Source: Kiritimatiellales bacterium
Lineage (GTDB): Bacteria > Verrucomicrobiota > Kiritimatiellia > Kiritimatiellales > Pontiellaceae
Reading direction: 5' to 3'
NCBI GenBank assembly: GCA_030630445.1
Contig: DAOVNC010000060.1
Location: 1-12,180 of the forward strand
DNA: 12,180 nucleotides
Shown here piece after piece: positions 1 through 6,349 of this stretch. Every line of letters begins with the position of its first letter. Position 1 is the stretch's first letter. The position numbers and the translations under genes are program-made. The notes beneath the pieces were generated by a model. The model was not told the origin of the DNA, ran no database searches, and worked only from the letters and a program-made list of their open reading frames with translations.

Positions 1-257
1 ATCATCACATACATCTTTGGGGTGTCATACTCTGTTCCGACCATCTTGATCTCGCTGACATTCCCGACCTTGACGCCGCGAAACTTGAAAGGCGTGCCCA
101 CATCAATGCCCTGCACCGATTCATCCACATAGGTTTCGAGAAAATACTTTGGCGAACGCATCGCATCGGAACTGAAGGCCACCACCCCCACGATCCCCAA
201 CGTTGTCGCAGCTAGAACGAACAACCCAATGGCAAAATAATGTGGTTTATTGCTCAT
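1..257 (-). CDS. mlaD: MlaD-family (MCE domain) lipid-transport substrate-binding protein, N-terminal part
   Basis: Partial gene: the first 85 codons are present and the rest lies beyond the left edge. The start ATG (255-257, minus) has a GGAG Shine-Dalgarno at 265-268, 7 nt away. Residues about 7-28 (YFAIGLFVLAATTLGIVGVV) form one membrane anchor, followed by the opening of an MCE/MlaD domain with GIDVGTPFKFRGVKVGNVSEI-like sequence (about 50-70). In the Mla family this protein is anchored in the inner membrane. Its periplasmic MCE domain assembles into a ring that passes phospholipid to or from the MlaFE transporter. It follows mlaE and mlaF on the same strand after a 56-nt gap, which is the usual Mla order. 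The family call is secure. Whether the full protein is a single-MCE MlaD or a longer multi-MCE protein cannot be seen. Confidence 0.92.
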   Translation of the reverse strand, partial: MSNKPHYFAIGLFVLAATTLGIVGVVAFSSDAMRSPKYFLETYVDESVQGIDVGTPFKFRGVKVGNVSEIKMVGTEYDTPKMYVM

Positions 258-281
258 GGGATTTCTCCATATTGCGCATTT

Positions 282-295
282 CGTACTACGTATTG
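282..295. repeat. CGTACTACGTATTG repeat copy in the mlaF-mlaD gap
   Basis: The 14 bases at 282-295 (CGTACTACGTATTG) recur exactly, in inverted orientation, at 8260-8273 in the sufU-sufT gap, where the related heptamer CGTATTG is also tandemly repeated. The copy lies in the 56-nt space between the mlaF stop and the mlaD start. I infer an interspersed intergenic repeat family. No function can be read from it. Confidence 0.6.
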
Positions 296-313
296 CATGG
301 CTTGTTTCTCCAG

Positions 314-1081
314 TTACGAATTATTCGCTACTCCACCCTTGCGGTTAAAAAAATCCCTCACCCATTCGTTGTCGCAGGTATCCCGCAGTTCCGCCGGATC
401 GCCTTCCGCAATAATCTTCTTGGTGCGCGCATCTAGCATGATCACCCGATCGGCAATCTTGTAGATGCTCGGCAACTCGTGCGTCACCACCACAAACGTG
501 ATGTTCAACGTGCGAGAGAGTTGGATAATCAGTTCATCCAGTTCGTCGGCCGTGATGGGATCCAGCCCCGCCGAAGGCTCGTCGAGAAAGAGGATTTCCG
601 GATCGAGCGCCATGGCCCGGGCGATCGCCGCGCGTTTCTTCATGCCCCCGCTGATTGCCGAAGGCATGTGGTGCGCATAGTCGGCCAGTCCGACCAGCCC
701 GAGCTTCATCCGGGCGATCAATTCGCGGGCCTCTTTTCCAAGATCGGTAAACTCCTCCAGCGGCAGGCAGATGTTTTCCAGCAGGGTCATCGATCCAAAC
801 AACGCGCCGCTTTGGTACATCACGCCAAACCGGCGAATGAGTGCATCGCGTTCCGCGCCCTGGGTCGTCACCACGCTCGCGTCGTCAATCTTAATGTCGC
901 CCGCATACGGCTCGTAGAGCCCGATCATATGCTTCAGCAAGGTTGACTTCCCGCATCCGGAACCGCCGAGGATTACGAAGATTTCCCCGCGCGCCACTTC
1001 GAACGTAAGTTCGTCCAGCACCAGCACATCGCCATAGCGCGCAGTCATGCCTTCTACGGTTATGATGGGTTTGTTTTGCAT
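314..1081 (-). CDS. mlaF: MlaF-type ABC transporter ATP-binding subunit (phospholipid transport)
   Basis: Encodes 255 residues, the normal length for MlaF/Ttg2A ATPases. All ABC motifs are present in order: Walker A GGSGCGKST (39-47), Q-loop Gln90 in MYQSGALF, signature SGGMKKR (144-150), Walker B ILFLDEPSAGLD (163-174) and the switch His201. The MYQSGALF and SGGMKKRAAIARA wording is typical of the MlaF branch rather than of other ABC ATPases. The protein is expected on the cytoplasmic face, powering lipid movement through the MlaE permease encoded just upstream. The ATG (1079-1081) directly follows the mlaE TAA (1082-1084), so the two genes are almost certainly translationally coupled. I see no defects. 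Confidence 0.94.
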   Translation of the reverse strand: MQNKPIITVEGMTARYGDVLVLDELTFEVARGEIFVILGGSGCGKSTLLKHMIGLYEPYAGDIKIDDASVVTTQGAERDALIRRFGVMYQSGALFGSMTLLENICLPLEEFTDLGKEARELIARMKLGLVGLADYAHHMPSAISGGMKKRAAIARAMALDPEILFLDEPSAGLDPITADELDELIIQLSRTLNITFVVVTHELPSIYKIADRVIMLDARTKKIIAEGDPAELRDTCDNEWVRDFFNRKGGVANNS

Positions 1082-2221
1082 TTAAATTCCCAGAAAATAA
1101 AAGGCCACGGCAAACAAGCCGTCGGCAATAACAATCATGACAATCGAACTGACGACGGCGCGGGTGGCGGAGTTGCCCACCGCACTCGCGCCTTCTCCGG
1201 TGCGCAGGCCGCAAAGGCAACCCGCCGTTGAGATCAGCAAACCGAACACCAGGGCCTTCACCAACCCGCCCATAAAATCGACCGCCGACACGACCGCCAC
1301 GACCCGGTTTACATACGTAACGAGCGGGAAACCAAGGCCGCGCATCACCACGGCGCCGCCCGCCATGCCAAACAGATTGGCGAAAATAGCCAGCAACGGA
1401 GTCATCAGCGTGGCGGCCAACACGCGCGGAACCACCAGGAATCGAACGGGATCCAGCCCCATGGTCGTGAATGCGTCGATCTCCTCGTTCACCTTCATCG
1501 TGCCCAGCTCGGCAGCGAACGCCGAGCCCGTTCGGCCCGCCACGATGATCGCCGTGATCAAGGGGCCGAGCTCGCGAGTAATGGACATGCCCACAAAGTC
1601 GGCAATATAGATTTCAGCACCAAACTGCGCCATCAGAACCGCACCCTGAAAAGCCATGATCAGCCCGATCAAAAATCCCAACATTCCAATGATGGGAAGT
1701 GCCCTCGCACCGCTGGCCTCGGCCACCGACAGGAAATCCTTGATGCGCAGGCCCGCCGGATGCAGCAGGGTCTTGAACATCGCCACGGTCAATTCGCCGA
1801 GAAAAGCAACATGGTCGCGCCATCCGCAAACGGTTTCGGCAAACACCATTCCGACCTCTTCGATAAAATCGCGTACGCCTTTCGTCTCCGGCGGTTGCTC
1901 CTCGAATGTTGCCTCCGGATAGAGGTCGAGCATCCCGGCAAAATCGTCCTTCAATCCGCCGATGGAAAGCTCGACCCCCAACCGGGCAGCGGCGCGTCGA
2001 ACATATACGAACAAAGCCATGCCCGCCCCATCGCAATATTCAACCCCGGATGCATCCAGCGCCAGCGACTGGATTCCCTTGGCCTCCAGCACCCGCCGGA
2101 CATCCGGCCAGAGACGCCCGACCGTTTCCACACCGAGCCGTCCGGACAGCGTAAGCTGCACCCGGCCTCCGGTCGTGTCGCCGGAAAATGTTGCGTCCGC
2201 GCTATGTCGTTGCTTCCTCAT
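1082..2221 (-). CDS. mlaE: MlaE-family ABC permease with N-terminal STAS domain (MlaB-MlaE fusion type)
   Basis: Encodes 379 residues, about 120 longer than stand-alone MlaE. Residues about 15-110 look like a STAS domain: TLSGRLGVETVGRLWPDVRR, then SLALDASGVEYCDGAGMALF at about 52-71. Residues about 120-379 are the MlaE permease, with several hydrophobic helices and the family core ELGPLITAIIVAGRTGSAFA at 217-236, followed by AELGTMKVNEEIDA (237-250). A second conserved stretch, GLRTGEGASAVGNSATRAVV, lies near 338-357. In Proteobacteria the STAS role is carried by separate MlaB, which regulates the ATPase; here it is fused in cis. The ATG (2219-2221) overlaps the upstream TGA as ATGA, which sets the start. 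The protein works in the inner membrane with MlaF and MlaD. Confidence 0.94.
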   Translation of the reverse strand: MRKQRHSADATFSGDTTGGRVQLTLSGRLGVETVGRLWPDVRRVLEAKGIQSLALDASGVEYCDGAGMALFVYVRRAAARLGVELSIGGLKDDFAGMLDLYPEATFEEQPPETKGVRDFIEEVGMVFAETVCGWRDHVAFLGELTVAMFKTLLHPAGLRIKDFLSVAEASGARALPIIGMLGFLIGLIMAFQGAVLMAQFGAEIYIADFVGMSITRELGPLITAIIVAGRTGSAFAAELGTMKVNEEIDAFTTMGLDPVRFLVVPRVLAATLMTPLLAIFANLFGMAGGAVVMRGLGFPLVTYVNRVVAVVSAVDFMGGLVKALVFGLLISTAGCLCGLRTGEGASAVGNSATRAVVSSIVMIVIADGLFAVAFYFLGI

Positions 2222-2997
2222 CCAGTTGAGTGATCATGATTTCCAATATGTTGTTCGCAGAAACATTTGCCGCAGGTGGAGCAGTAGCGGAAATCAAGCG
2301 ACCCGTCGCTTTTATCCGACGCACCGCATTCCGCGCAGACGTGGAACGGCTGCGCCTCCACGACTTTCCGCTCGGTGTGATAGGCCTTTCGACGCTGGCC
2401 AGCCTTGACGTTGGCCAAGAAGTTTTTTCCGAAAAACAGCAGATAGTTTGCGAATGCCGCCACGACGCATAGGCGGCTACCGACGTCTGCGGAAACCAGA
2501 GTGAGCAGATAAACCCCGACCGTCAGCCAACCCAGCCACTTCACCTTGACCGGAAGGATAAAAAAGAGCCGGAATTCAATGTTTGGAAAAAGTGTGGCAA
2601 AAGCAAGGAATACACCGCCGAGGAAAAAATAGTTTGTGATGATCGCCGAAGGCGCAATGAACGCCACCGCAATCGTAAAGAGATAACCCATCAAAATATA
2701 TAGGTTGAAGCGGAATACGCCCCACTCCCGCTCCAGCGACGAACCGATCAGGTAGAAAATATAGAACGCGAAAAACAGCCAGATTGGGCTCAGCGTTTTG
2801 GGGATCATCATGAACGACAGCAAGCGCGTCCACTGCCCCGACTGCACCAAACCACCCACCAACACCAGATCCCGATCATCCGCATAGCCCGTCAGCAAGA
2901 GCACCACGCCAATCGCCTGGATGGCCATCAGGTAGAGGGTCAAATGCGGGATGGCCCAGCCACCAAAACGCTTCTCAATTTTCGAAATCAAATCCAT
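2218..2997 (-). CDS. Rhomboid-fold membrane protein, probably non-catalytic, with C-terminal zinc ribbon
   Basis: Encodes 259 residues from the ATG at 2995-2997. A GTG at 3022-3024 would add nine residues. Neither start has a clear Shine-Dalgarno, and MDLISKIEKRFG is the more natural N-terminus. About six hydrophobic segments follow. The pattern WTRLLSF ... FYLIGSSLEREWGVFRFN resembles the rhomboid W-R and L-loop/E-x-x-x-G region. Where active rhomboids carry GxSG, this protein reads NYFFLGGVFLAFATLFP, so no catalytic serine is visible. The C-terminus (about 221-256) has nine putative metal ligands: C221, C224, C239, C242, C245, C247, H250, H254 and H256. The TGA overlaps the mlaE ATG, so it is the first visible gene of the mla operon. 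The function is unknown; a scaffolding or quality-control role is only a guess. Confidence 0.72.
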   Translation of the reverse strand: MDLISKIEKRFGGWAIPHLTLYLMAIQAIGVVLLLTGYADDRDLVLVGGLVQSGQWTRLLSFMMIPKTLSPIWLFFAFYIFYLIGSSLEREWGVFRFNLYILMGYLFTIAVAFIAPSAIITNYFFLGGVFLAFATLFPNIEFRLFFILPVKVKWLGWLTVGVYLLTLVSADVGSRLCVVAAFANYLLFFGKNFLANVKAGQRRKAYHTERKVVEAQPFHVCAECGASDKSDGSLDFRYCSTCGKCFCEQHIGNHDHSTG

Positions 2998-3158
2998 GGC
3001 GTAGACGGTAGTGAAAACGCCCACGGGTTGGAAGTGTGGAGTGCCTCAAATCAACAACCGCCGAGGAACTCGGCTCCCGAAAGATCACGCAAAGGAAAGG
3101 GAAACCGACCAAAGGAAGCACCCCAAAATCTACGCTGAACCAAAAAAACGCAGTCCAT

Positions 3159-3231
3159 TGATATATCACTACTGATATATTTACACCTTAAAACACCGAA
3201 TAAACCCCTAAAATATATCATTAACGATATA
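3159..3231. promoter_or_regulatory. Two operator-like ATATATCA/TGATATAT dyads
   Basis: Near 3160-3181 the sequence reads TGATATATCA-CTAC-TGATATAT: a perfect 10-bp palindrome followed by a half-repeat, forming ATATATCA/TGATATAT arms around 4 nt. About 30 nt further on, near 3213-3231, ATATATCA-TTAA-CGATATAG repeats the design imperfectly with the same 4-nt spacer. Paired dyads of this kind are typical of autorepressed promoters. The neighbours are a RhuM remnant and, 160-230 nt away on the minus strand, the rhomboid-like gene. I infer a leftover operator of a lost regulator or toxin-antitoxin gene, or a promoter for the mla operon. No matching DNA-binding protein is encoded in the window. Confidence 0.4.
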
Positions 3232-3263
3232 GAAAAATGCGATTATGGGTAAAACCAAAAACA

Positions 3264-3431
3264 TCATTTTATAGGATCAACCCCTTCGCCCCCACTTCCC
3301 AACTGTTTGATAACACGGTCAAAGACGCTCTCAAAAAGGCGATCCTGAACCATGCGGTATTTCTCAAATTCATCTTCAGCAAAACGTTTGGCTATCTCAT
3401 ACGCAATTAAACTGAACTGTATTCTAACCAC
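3264..3431 (-). pseudogene. RhuM-family protein, C-terminal fragment
   Basis: An open frame without its own start ends at the TGA at 3264-3266 and reads IQFSLIAYEIAKRF, then AEDEFEKYRMVQDRLFES, then VFDRVIKQL. The EFEKYRxxQDRLFESxFDR block is the characteristic C-terminal end of 'virulence RhuM family' proteins. Upstream of about 3431 (higher coordinates) homology stops at a block of small palindromes, and the rest of the gene is missing. Only about 50 codons survive, so this is a remnant rather than a small gene. RhuM proteins are common accessory genes near toxin and restriction loci, but their biochemical role is not well established. The identification rests on recalled family sequence and needs a profile search. 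Confidence 0.7.
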
Positions 3432-3437
3432 GGAATA

Positions 3438-3500
3438 CCTAGCGCGGCGAGCCGTCCCGTGACCACGTTGACACGTGGAACGTGACTCACGTTGGCAACC
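3438..3500. repeat. Cluster of three short palindromes (REP-like) at the RhuM breakpoint
   Basis: Three adjoining inverted repeats are visible: CGTG-AC-CACG (3458-3467), CCACGT-TGAC-ACGTGG (3463-3478) and AACGTGA-C-TCACGTT (3479-3493). They are preceded by CCTAGCGCGGC (3438-3448), which recurs at 3928-3938. The block replaces the expected upstream part of the RhuM coding sequence, so it may be a mobile or repeat insertion. Alternative folds compete because the arms share bases. Confidence 0.55.
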
Positions 3501-3514
3501 AAAACAGGATCAAA

Positions 3515-3565
3515 TAGGCAGAATGATTTGCTCAGTCCTGTCGCCCGGAAAAATTATTCTGCCTA
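3515..3565. repeat. GGCAGAATRATT hairpin repeat, copy 1 (single-arm form)
   Basis: The arms are TAGGCAGAATGATT (3515-3528) and AATTATTCTGCCTA (3552-3565), complementary except for one position, around a loop of about 23 nt. The same arm sequence forms a longer double-arm hairpin at 7725-7805, and a GACAAAATAATT variant does so at 12037-12114. This copy overlaps the downstream end of the broken Fic reading frame. Confidence 0.7.
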
Positions 3566-3789
3566 ACCGGTTTGAATAAAGAACTCTCCAGAAATGGGTT
3601 TCTGAAAACGTACATTCTTGTGCCTTTTTCGGCCAATATTCTTCCATGAATCGTTTGGATGCGGTGAATCCGCCGCAGACGCAAATCATTAACTTCGGCA
3701 CGTAGCGCCAAAACTCCCAGAGCTTCACCGATCTGCTCAATGAGTGTGATGATTTTCGGCGTGATCTTATAAGGCGGTTTGTAGCTCAT
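3532..3789 (-). pseudogene. Fic-family protein, N-terminal fragment (truncated)
   Basis: Starts at ATG 3787-3789 with a good GAGG Shine-Dalgarno 7 nt upstream (3797-3800), so the original 5' end is intact. Residues 1-49 (MSYKPPYKITPKIITLIEQI ... LRLRRIHRIQTIHG) match the N-terminal segment of a common class of Fic-domain proteins, in which IHGSLAIEGNTLS normally follows. Here the frame continues as unrelated sequence (GRILAEKGTRMYVF...) and stops after 85 residues. The catalytic HPFxxGNGR motif and the whole Fic core are absent. Full-length relatives AMPylate or otherwise modify target proteins. The break lies near 3641-3645, and a hairpin repeat sits at the end of the frame. Confidence 0.75.
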
Positions 3790-3901
3790 CCGTATTCCTC
3801 ATCTCAAACTTTCTCACATCCAGGCATCCTGCCTGCCCCGTTTTCCGTACCGCAGGCGGCTCGCCTGCTCTCTCAAAACTCCCATCATGACGAAATAGGC
3901 G

Positions 3902-3927
3902 GCCTGACCCTTTACCTGACCCTTTAC
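3902..3927. repeat. Tandem CCTGACCCTTTA repeat
   Basis: Two adjacent copies of about CCTGACCCTTTA occur here, reading AGGTAAAGGGTCAGG on the minus strand. A related AGGTGAAGGGGTCACC lies on the plus strand at 6325-6340, just after the KAP gene, so similar sequence flanks the IS remnant plus KAP gene in inverted orientation. Whether these mark insert ends or are merely dispersed repeats cannot be decided from one window. Confidence 0.5.
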
Positions 3928-3958
3928 CCTAGCGCGGCTAATGGGTGGCCCCTTTACT

Positions 3959-4057
3959 TTACGTCGCCAGCTCAGCCAATGTCTTCATGCCCTTGACGGC
4001 CTCAAGTGCAACCTTGGCCGTGAACTTTTCCGTAAATGTTCTTCGTTTTCGTCCCAT
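3959..4057 (-). pseudogene. IS3-family transposase OrfA, N-terminal fragment
   Basis: A 32-codon frame from the ATG at 4055-4057 to the TAA at 3959-3961 reads MGRKRRTFTEKF, then TAKVALEAVKGMKTLAELA. This is the opening of the helix-turn-helix OrfA of IS3-family elements (typically KRRTFTxEFKAKVALEAxKGxKTLAELA). The rest of orfA and all of orfB are missing, since the sequence changes immediately after ELAT. Complete OrfA is about 90-130 residues, so this is a remnant. Confidence 0.8.
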
Positions 4058-4127
4058 CTGCATCCATCCTTTTTACTGTTTTAAGGATGCAAATTCCACT
4101 TAAGTCGGTGGTCTAAAAATCGGGGTT
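4058..4127. mobile_element. Remnant terminal region of the IS3-family element
   Basis: The 70 bases upstream of the orfA fragment end in CGGGG at about 4121-4125; read on the minus strand they begin AACCCCGATTTTTAGACCAC, which resembles IS3-family ends (usually opening TGA...CCCC). An inverted repeat TGCATCC (4059-4065) / GGATGCA (4085-4091) lies between this end and the ATG. The opposite end of the element is not visible. The KAP gene begins about 40 nt beyond, so the IS end may supply or have displaced its promoter. Confidence 0.5.
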
Positions 4128-4166
4128 AAGCGCAGATTTAAAAATTGAACAAGCATAGAGGTTCCA

Positions 4167-6299
4167 ATGAGTGGAAAGAAACAAACGAAGTCGGGTTATG
4201 ATGCTCCGCTTATCTCAATAAAAGATGATTGCTTCGATCATGCCCGAACCGCTCGGTCAATTCATTCGCTAGTAATGGGAACACCTTCCGACTGGTCTGT
4301 GCGAGTTGGTATCTACAGCGAATGGGGTAGTGGAAAGACGACGGTTTGTCATTTTGTCGATGATTTATTGGATATAAATGATGCTGTGGCGATTTGGTTC
4401 AACCCTTGGCAGTATCGCTCCAAAGATGAGCTGTGCTTCGGTTTTGTTACAGCGATTTTTTCAGAATTAAAATCCTTGGGATATGAGCTTCCTCGTAGCT
4501 TGAAAATAAAGAAGAGTTTTGCTCCCCTGAAGAAGTTAGCCTCTGGGGCTGTAGCATCCTGGAATGATCTTGCAGGCGAGGGCTTTAATGTTTTAACGAG
4601 TTTTGTCAACCTTGGCCTAAAAGAGGCGGAAGAATTGAGGACGTGTCTTGGCAGTAAGCGTGTTGTCATTTTTATCGATGACCTTGACCGAACTGATCCA
4701 AAACTGGTCCCCGAATTGCTCTTCGCATTGCGAGAAATCATGGACATCCCCGGCTTCGCATTTCTTTGTGCCTTTGATCCGAATGTAGTTGGTAAAGTTT
4801 TGGGGGAATATCATTCTGGTTTTGGTGATGGATTGGCGTTTCTCGATAAAATCATTGACTACCCCATCTGGTTGCCAACCCCAACCCAAGAGCAGCTCAT
4901 GAAGATGGCGCTACGCGATATAGAAAAGTACGCCCCCTTTGTTCCTTCTGATGCATTCCAAAACACCATTTCAATGCTTCCGCAGAACCCTCGAAGTATT
5001 CGACAATTTGTGCGAATGCTAACAATGCTCAGCACGCAGATAGACCGACATCATGCTGAGGAATTAAACTGGTCTCTAATTCTTGGTTCCAATGTCGTGA
5101 GAGTTCGGTTCCCGCGGATTGCTTCGTATCTTCTGGCTGCAGATTTTTGGGATGGAGTTCAGAAACCGAGCTATGCTCAAAATGACGATGATGAAAAACC
5201 GCATGAAGCGATAGAGAAGCTAGTCAGACAGAATACAGTTTTGACCAATGACAAAGAGATCAAAGTTGTGGCTGACGTTATTTGTCTTCTTTCGGATAGT
5301 GCGCCCCAATGGATGGTACTCGACGAATATCGCAATTATCACTTCAAGATTGCGGAAGGGCCTGCGGCAGTCACTTGGAAGGAATTTGATGAGTTCGTGG
5401 AAGCATGGAACAAGGACTCAACTTCTGATGCCCTGAACTCTTGGGTTGCCATCCATGCCCAGAAAATACAGCGCAGTAACAATGACGTTTCCCGTGAATT
5501 GTTTGAAGCAGCTATTAACAAACGACAGGCTTTCATGAACACATGTATCAATGCGTATGAGTCGGCAGATGCCCAAGCAAACATAGAGCAAACCGACTTG
5601 TATCTTGAGATTATGAACTGCATGACATCTGACCTATCAGGTGCCGAGTGGTTCGGCAGCGAGCAATTTGAAAAGGTGGTCAAGGCATTCGATCAATATG
5701 TGGATTTCACCAATACGGAAGTATATTTGACGTACCGTGAGAAAGAGAGGCAATTTTTTTATGCTCTGTTGGATCGTTTGCCGGACGAGTTCATGCCGTA
5801 CTATAAAGTCCTTTTTGAGATGGTGCAGCACCCTTTCAAAAGAGCCACCTCAAAATTCTTCGATCAAGCCCTATCCATTTTGCAAGAGCGGCTTTCCCTA
5901 CAAATAATTTCCCAGTTCCATAAGCGTAATTTTATCAAGAATCTGATGGATAGGAACGACGGATGCTTTCACACAAAACTGATTTTATTCGACCCAAAGG
6001 GGCCCGTTTGGGCTAAGCACAGGGAAGCGGCCCTCAATGAACTTAAAACAGCCGAGCAAAGACCAGAACTGCGCTCTAATGCTGTTGATCTATTCATGTG
6101 GATGGACAGTGAGCAAATGGAGGGAGACTCATTCCCTCGAAAATTAACCACCGACATTGATGTGATCAAAGCGTGGTTTGATGCGCTGATTACCGAGCAG
6201 CTTGAACCTAGAATCATTGGTAGTATGCGGAAAACTTTTGCCTATCTTGATCCAGAAGGGACTGTTTTCGAATATCCCGGCTGGTGGATTGAGGTGTAA
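4167..6299 (+). CDS. KAP-family P-loop NTPase with large uncharacterised C-terminal region
   Basis: Encodes 710 residues. AGAGG at 4157-4161 lies 5 nt before the ATG and fixes the start. The N-terminal ~300 residues carry KAP motifs in order: P-loop GIYSEWGSGKTT (48-59), the family's WFNPWQ (77-82), Walker B RVVIFIDDLDR (165-175), FLCAFDPNVV (199-208), FLDKIIDYPIWLP (about 226-238) and PQNPRSIRQFV (272-282) with a sensor-type Arg. The first P-loop Gly is Ser51. Many KAP proteins carry membrane helices between Walker A and B; none is convincing here, so it is probably cytosolic. Residues about 310-710 are mainly helical-looking and match nothing I recognise. KAP proteins include PifA, which blocks T7, and QatA of the Qat defence system, so phage defence is plausible but inferred. 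It is the only plus-strand gene, it is visibly AT-rich, and it sits beside IS, Fic and RhuM remnants. Confidence 0.85.
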   Translation: MSGKKQTKSGYDAPLISIKDDCFDHARTARSIHSLVMGTPSDWSVRVGIYSEWGSGKTTVCHFVDDLLDINDAVAIWFNPWQYRSKDELCFGFVTAIFSELKSLGYELPRSLKIKKSFAPLKKLASGAVASWNDLAGEGFNVLTSFVNLGLKEAEELRTCLGSKRVVIFIDDLDRTDPKLVPELLFALREIMDIPGFAFLCAFDPNVVGKVLGEYHSGFGDGLAFLDKIIDYPIWLPTPTQEQLMKMALRDIEKYAPFVPSDAFQNTISMLPQNPRSIRQFVRMLTMLSTQIDRHHAEELNWSLILGSNVVRVRFPRIASYLLAADFWDGVQKPSYAQNDDDEKPHEAIEKLVRQNTVLTNDKEIKVVADVICLLSDSAPQWMVLDEYRNYHFKIAEGPAAVTWKEFDEFVEAWNKDSTSDALNSWVAIHAQKIQRSNNDVSRELFEAAINKRQAFMNTCINAYESADAQANIEQTDLYLEIMNCMTSDLSGAEWFGSEQFEKVVKAFDQYVDFTNTEVYLTYREKERQFFYALLDRLPDEFMPYYKVLFEMVQHPFKRATSKFFDQALSILQERLSLQIISQFHKRNFIKNLMDRNDGCFHTKLILFDPKGPVWAKHREAALNELKTAEQRPELRSNAVDLFMWMDSEQMEGDSFPRKLTTDIDVIKAWFDALITEQLEPRIIGSMRKTFAYLDPEGTVFEYPGWWIEV

Positions 6300-6340
6300 A
6301 CGCCGGTTGAAAAGTGCGGCGTGAAGGTGAAGGGGTCACC
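6300..6340. terminator. Small stem-loops between the convergent KAP and mrp genes
   Basis: The 50-nt gap between the KAP stop (6299) and the mrp stop (6350) contains ACGCCG (6300-6305) / CGGCGT (6317-6322), a 6-bp stem with an 11-nt loop. It also contains GGTGA (6326-6330) / TCACC (6336-6340). Neither has a U-tract, so Rho-independent termination is doubtful. Location between convergent genes is the main argument. The second hairpin overlaps the AGGTGAAGGGGTCACC repeat. Confidence 0.3.
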
Positions 6341-6349
6341 CGATGAATT

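Larger units (their letters stand above)
3025..4166. other. Accessory region of decayed genes and repeats between the mla operon and the KAP gene
   Basis: No intact gene is visible over about 1.1 kb. It contains two AT-rich dyads, a RhuM-family C-terminal fragment, a palindrome cluster, a hairpin repeat, the 5' end of a Fic-family gene, a short GGGTCA tandem repeat and an IS3-family orfA fragment, each listed separately. The stretch 3025-3158 holds nothing I can name. The 11-mer CCTAGCGCGGC occurs twice (3438-3448 and 3928-3938). The composition differs from the GC-rich flanking operons. I infer an insertion hotspot that has taken in and lost several cargo genes. Confidence 0.75.

Noticed and set aside
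2944..3169. Short frames of about 64 codons upstream of the rhomboid-like gene
   Set aside because: No family resemblance, no ribosome site, and they overlap the 5' end of a real gene or featureless DNA.
3510..3740. 76-codon frame overlapping the Fic fragment in another phase
   Set aside because: Only the 3532-3789 phase shows Fic-family residues and a Shine-Dalgarno; this frame shows neither.
4545..4625. Transmembrane segment between Walker A and Walker B of the KAP protein
   Set aside because: Residues about 127-153 are interrupted by charged and polar residues (SWNDLAGEGFN), so a membrane span is not supported.
6300..6349. Strong Rho-independent terminator after the KAP gene
   Set aside because: The stems are only 5-6 bp and no T-tract follows on either strand, so it is kept only as a low-confidence entry.
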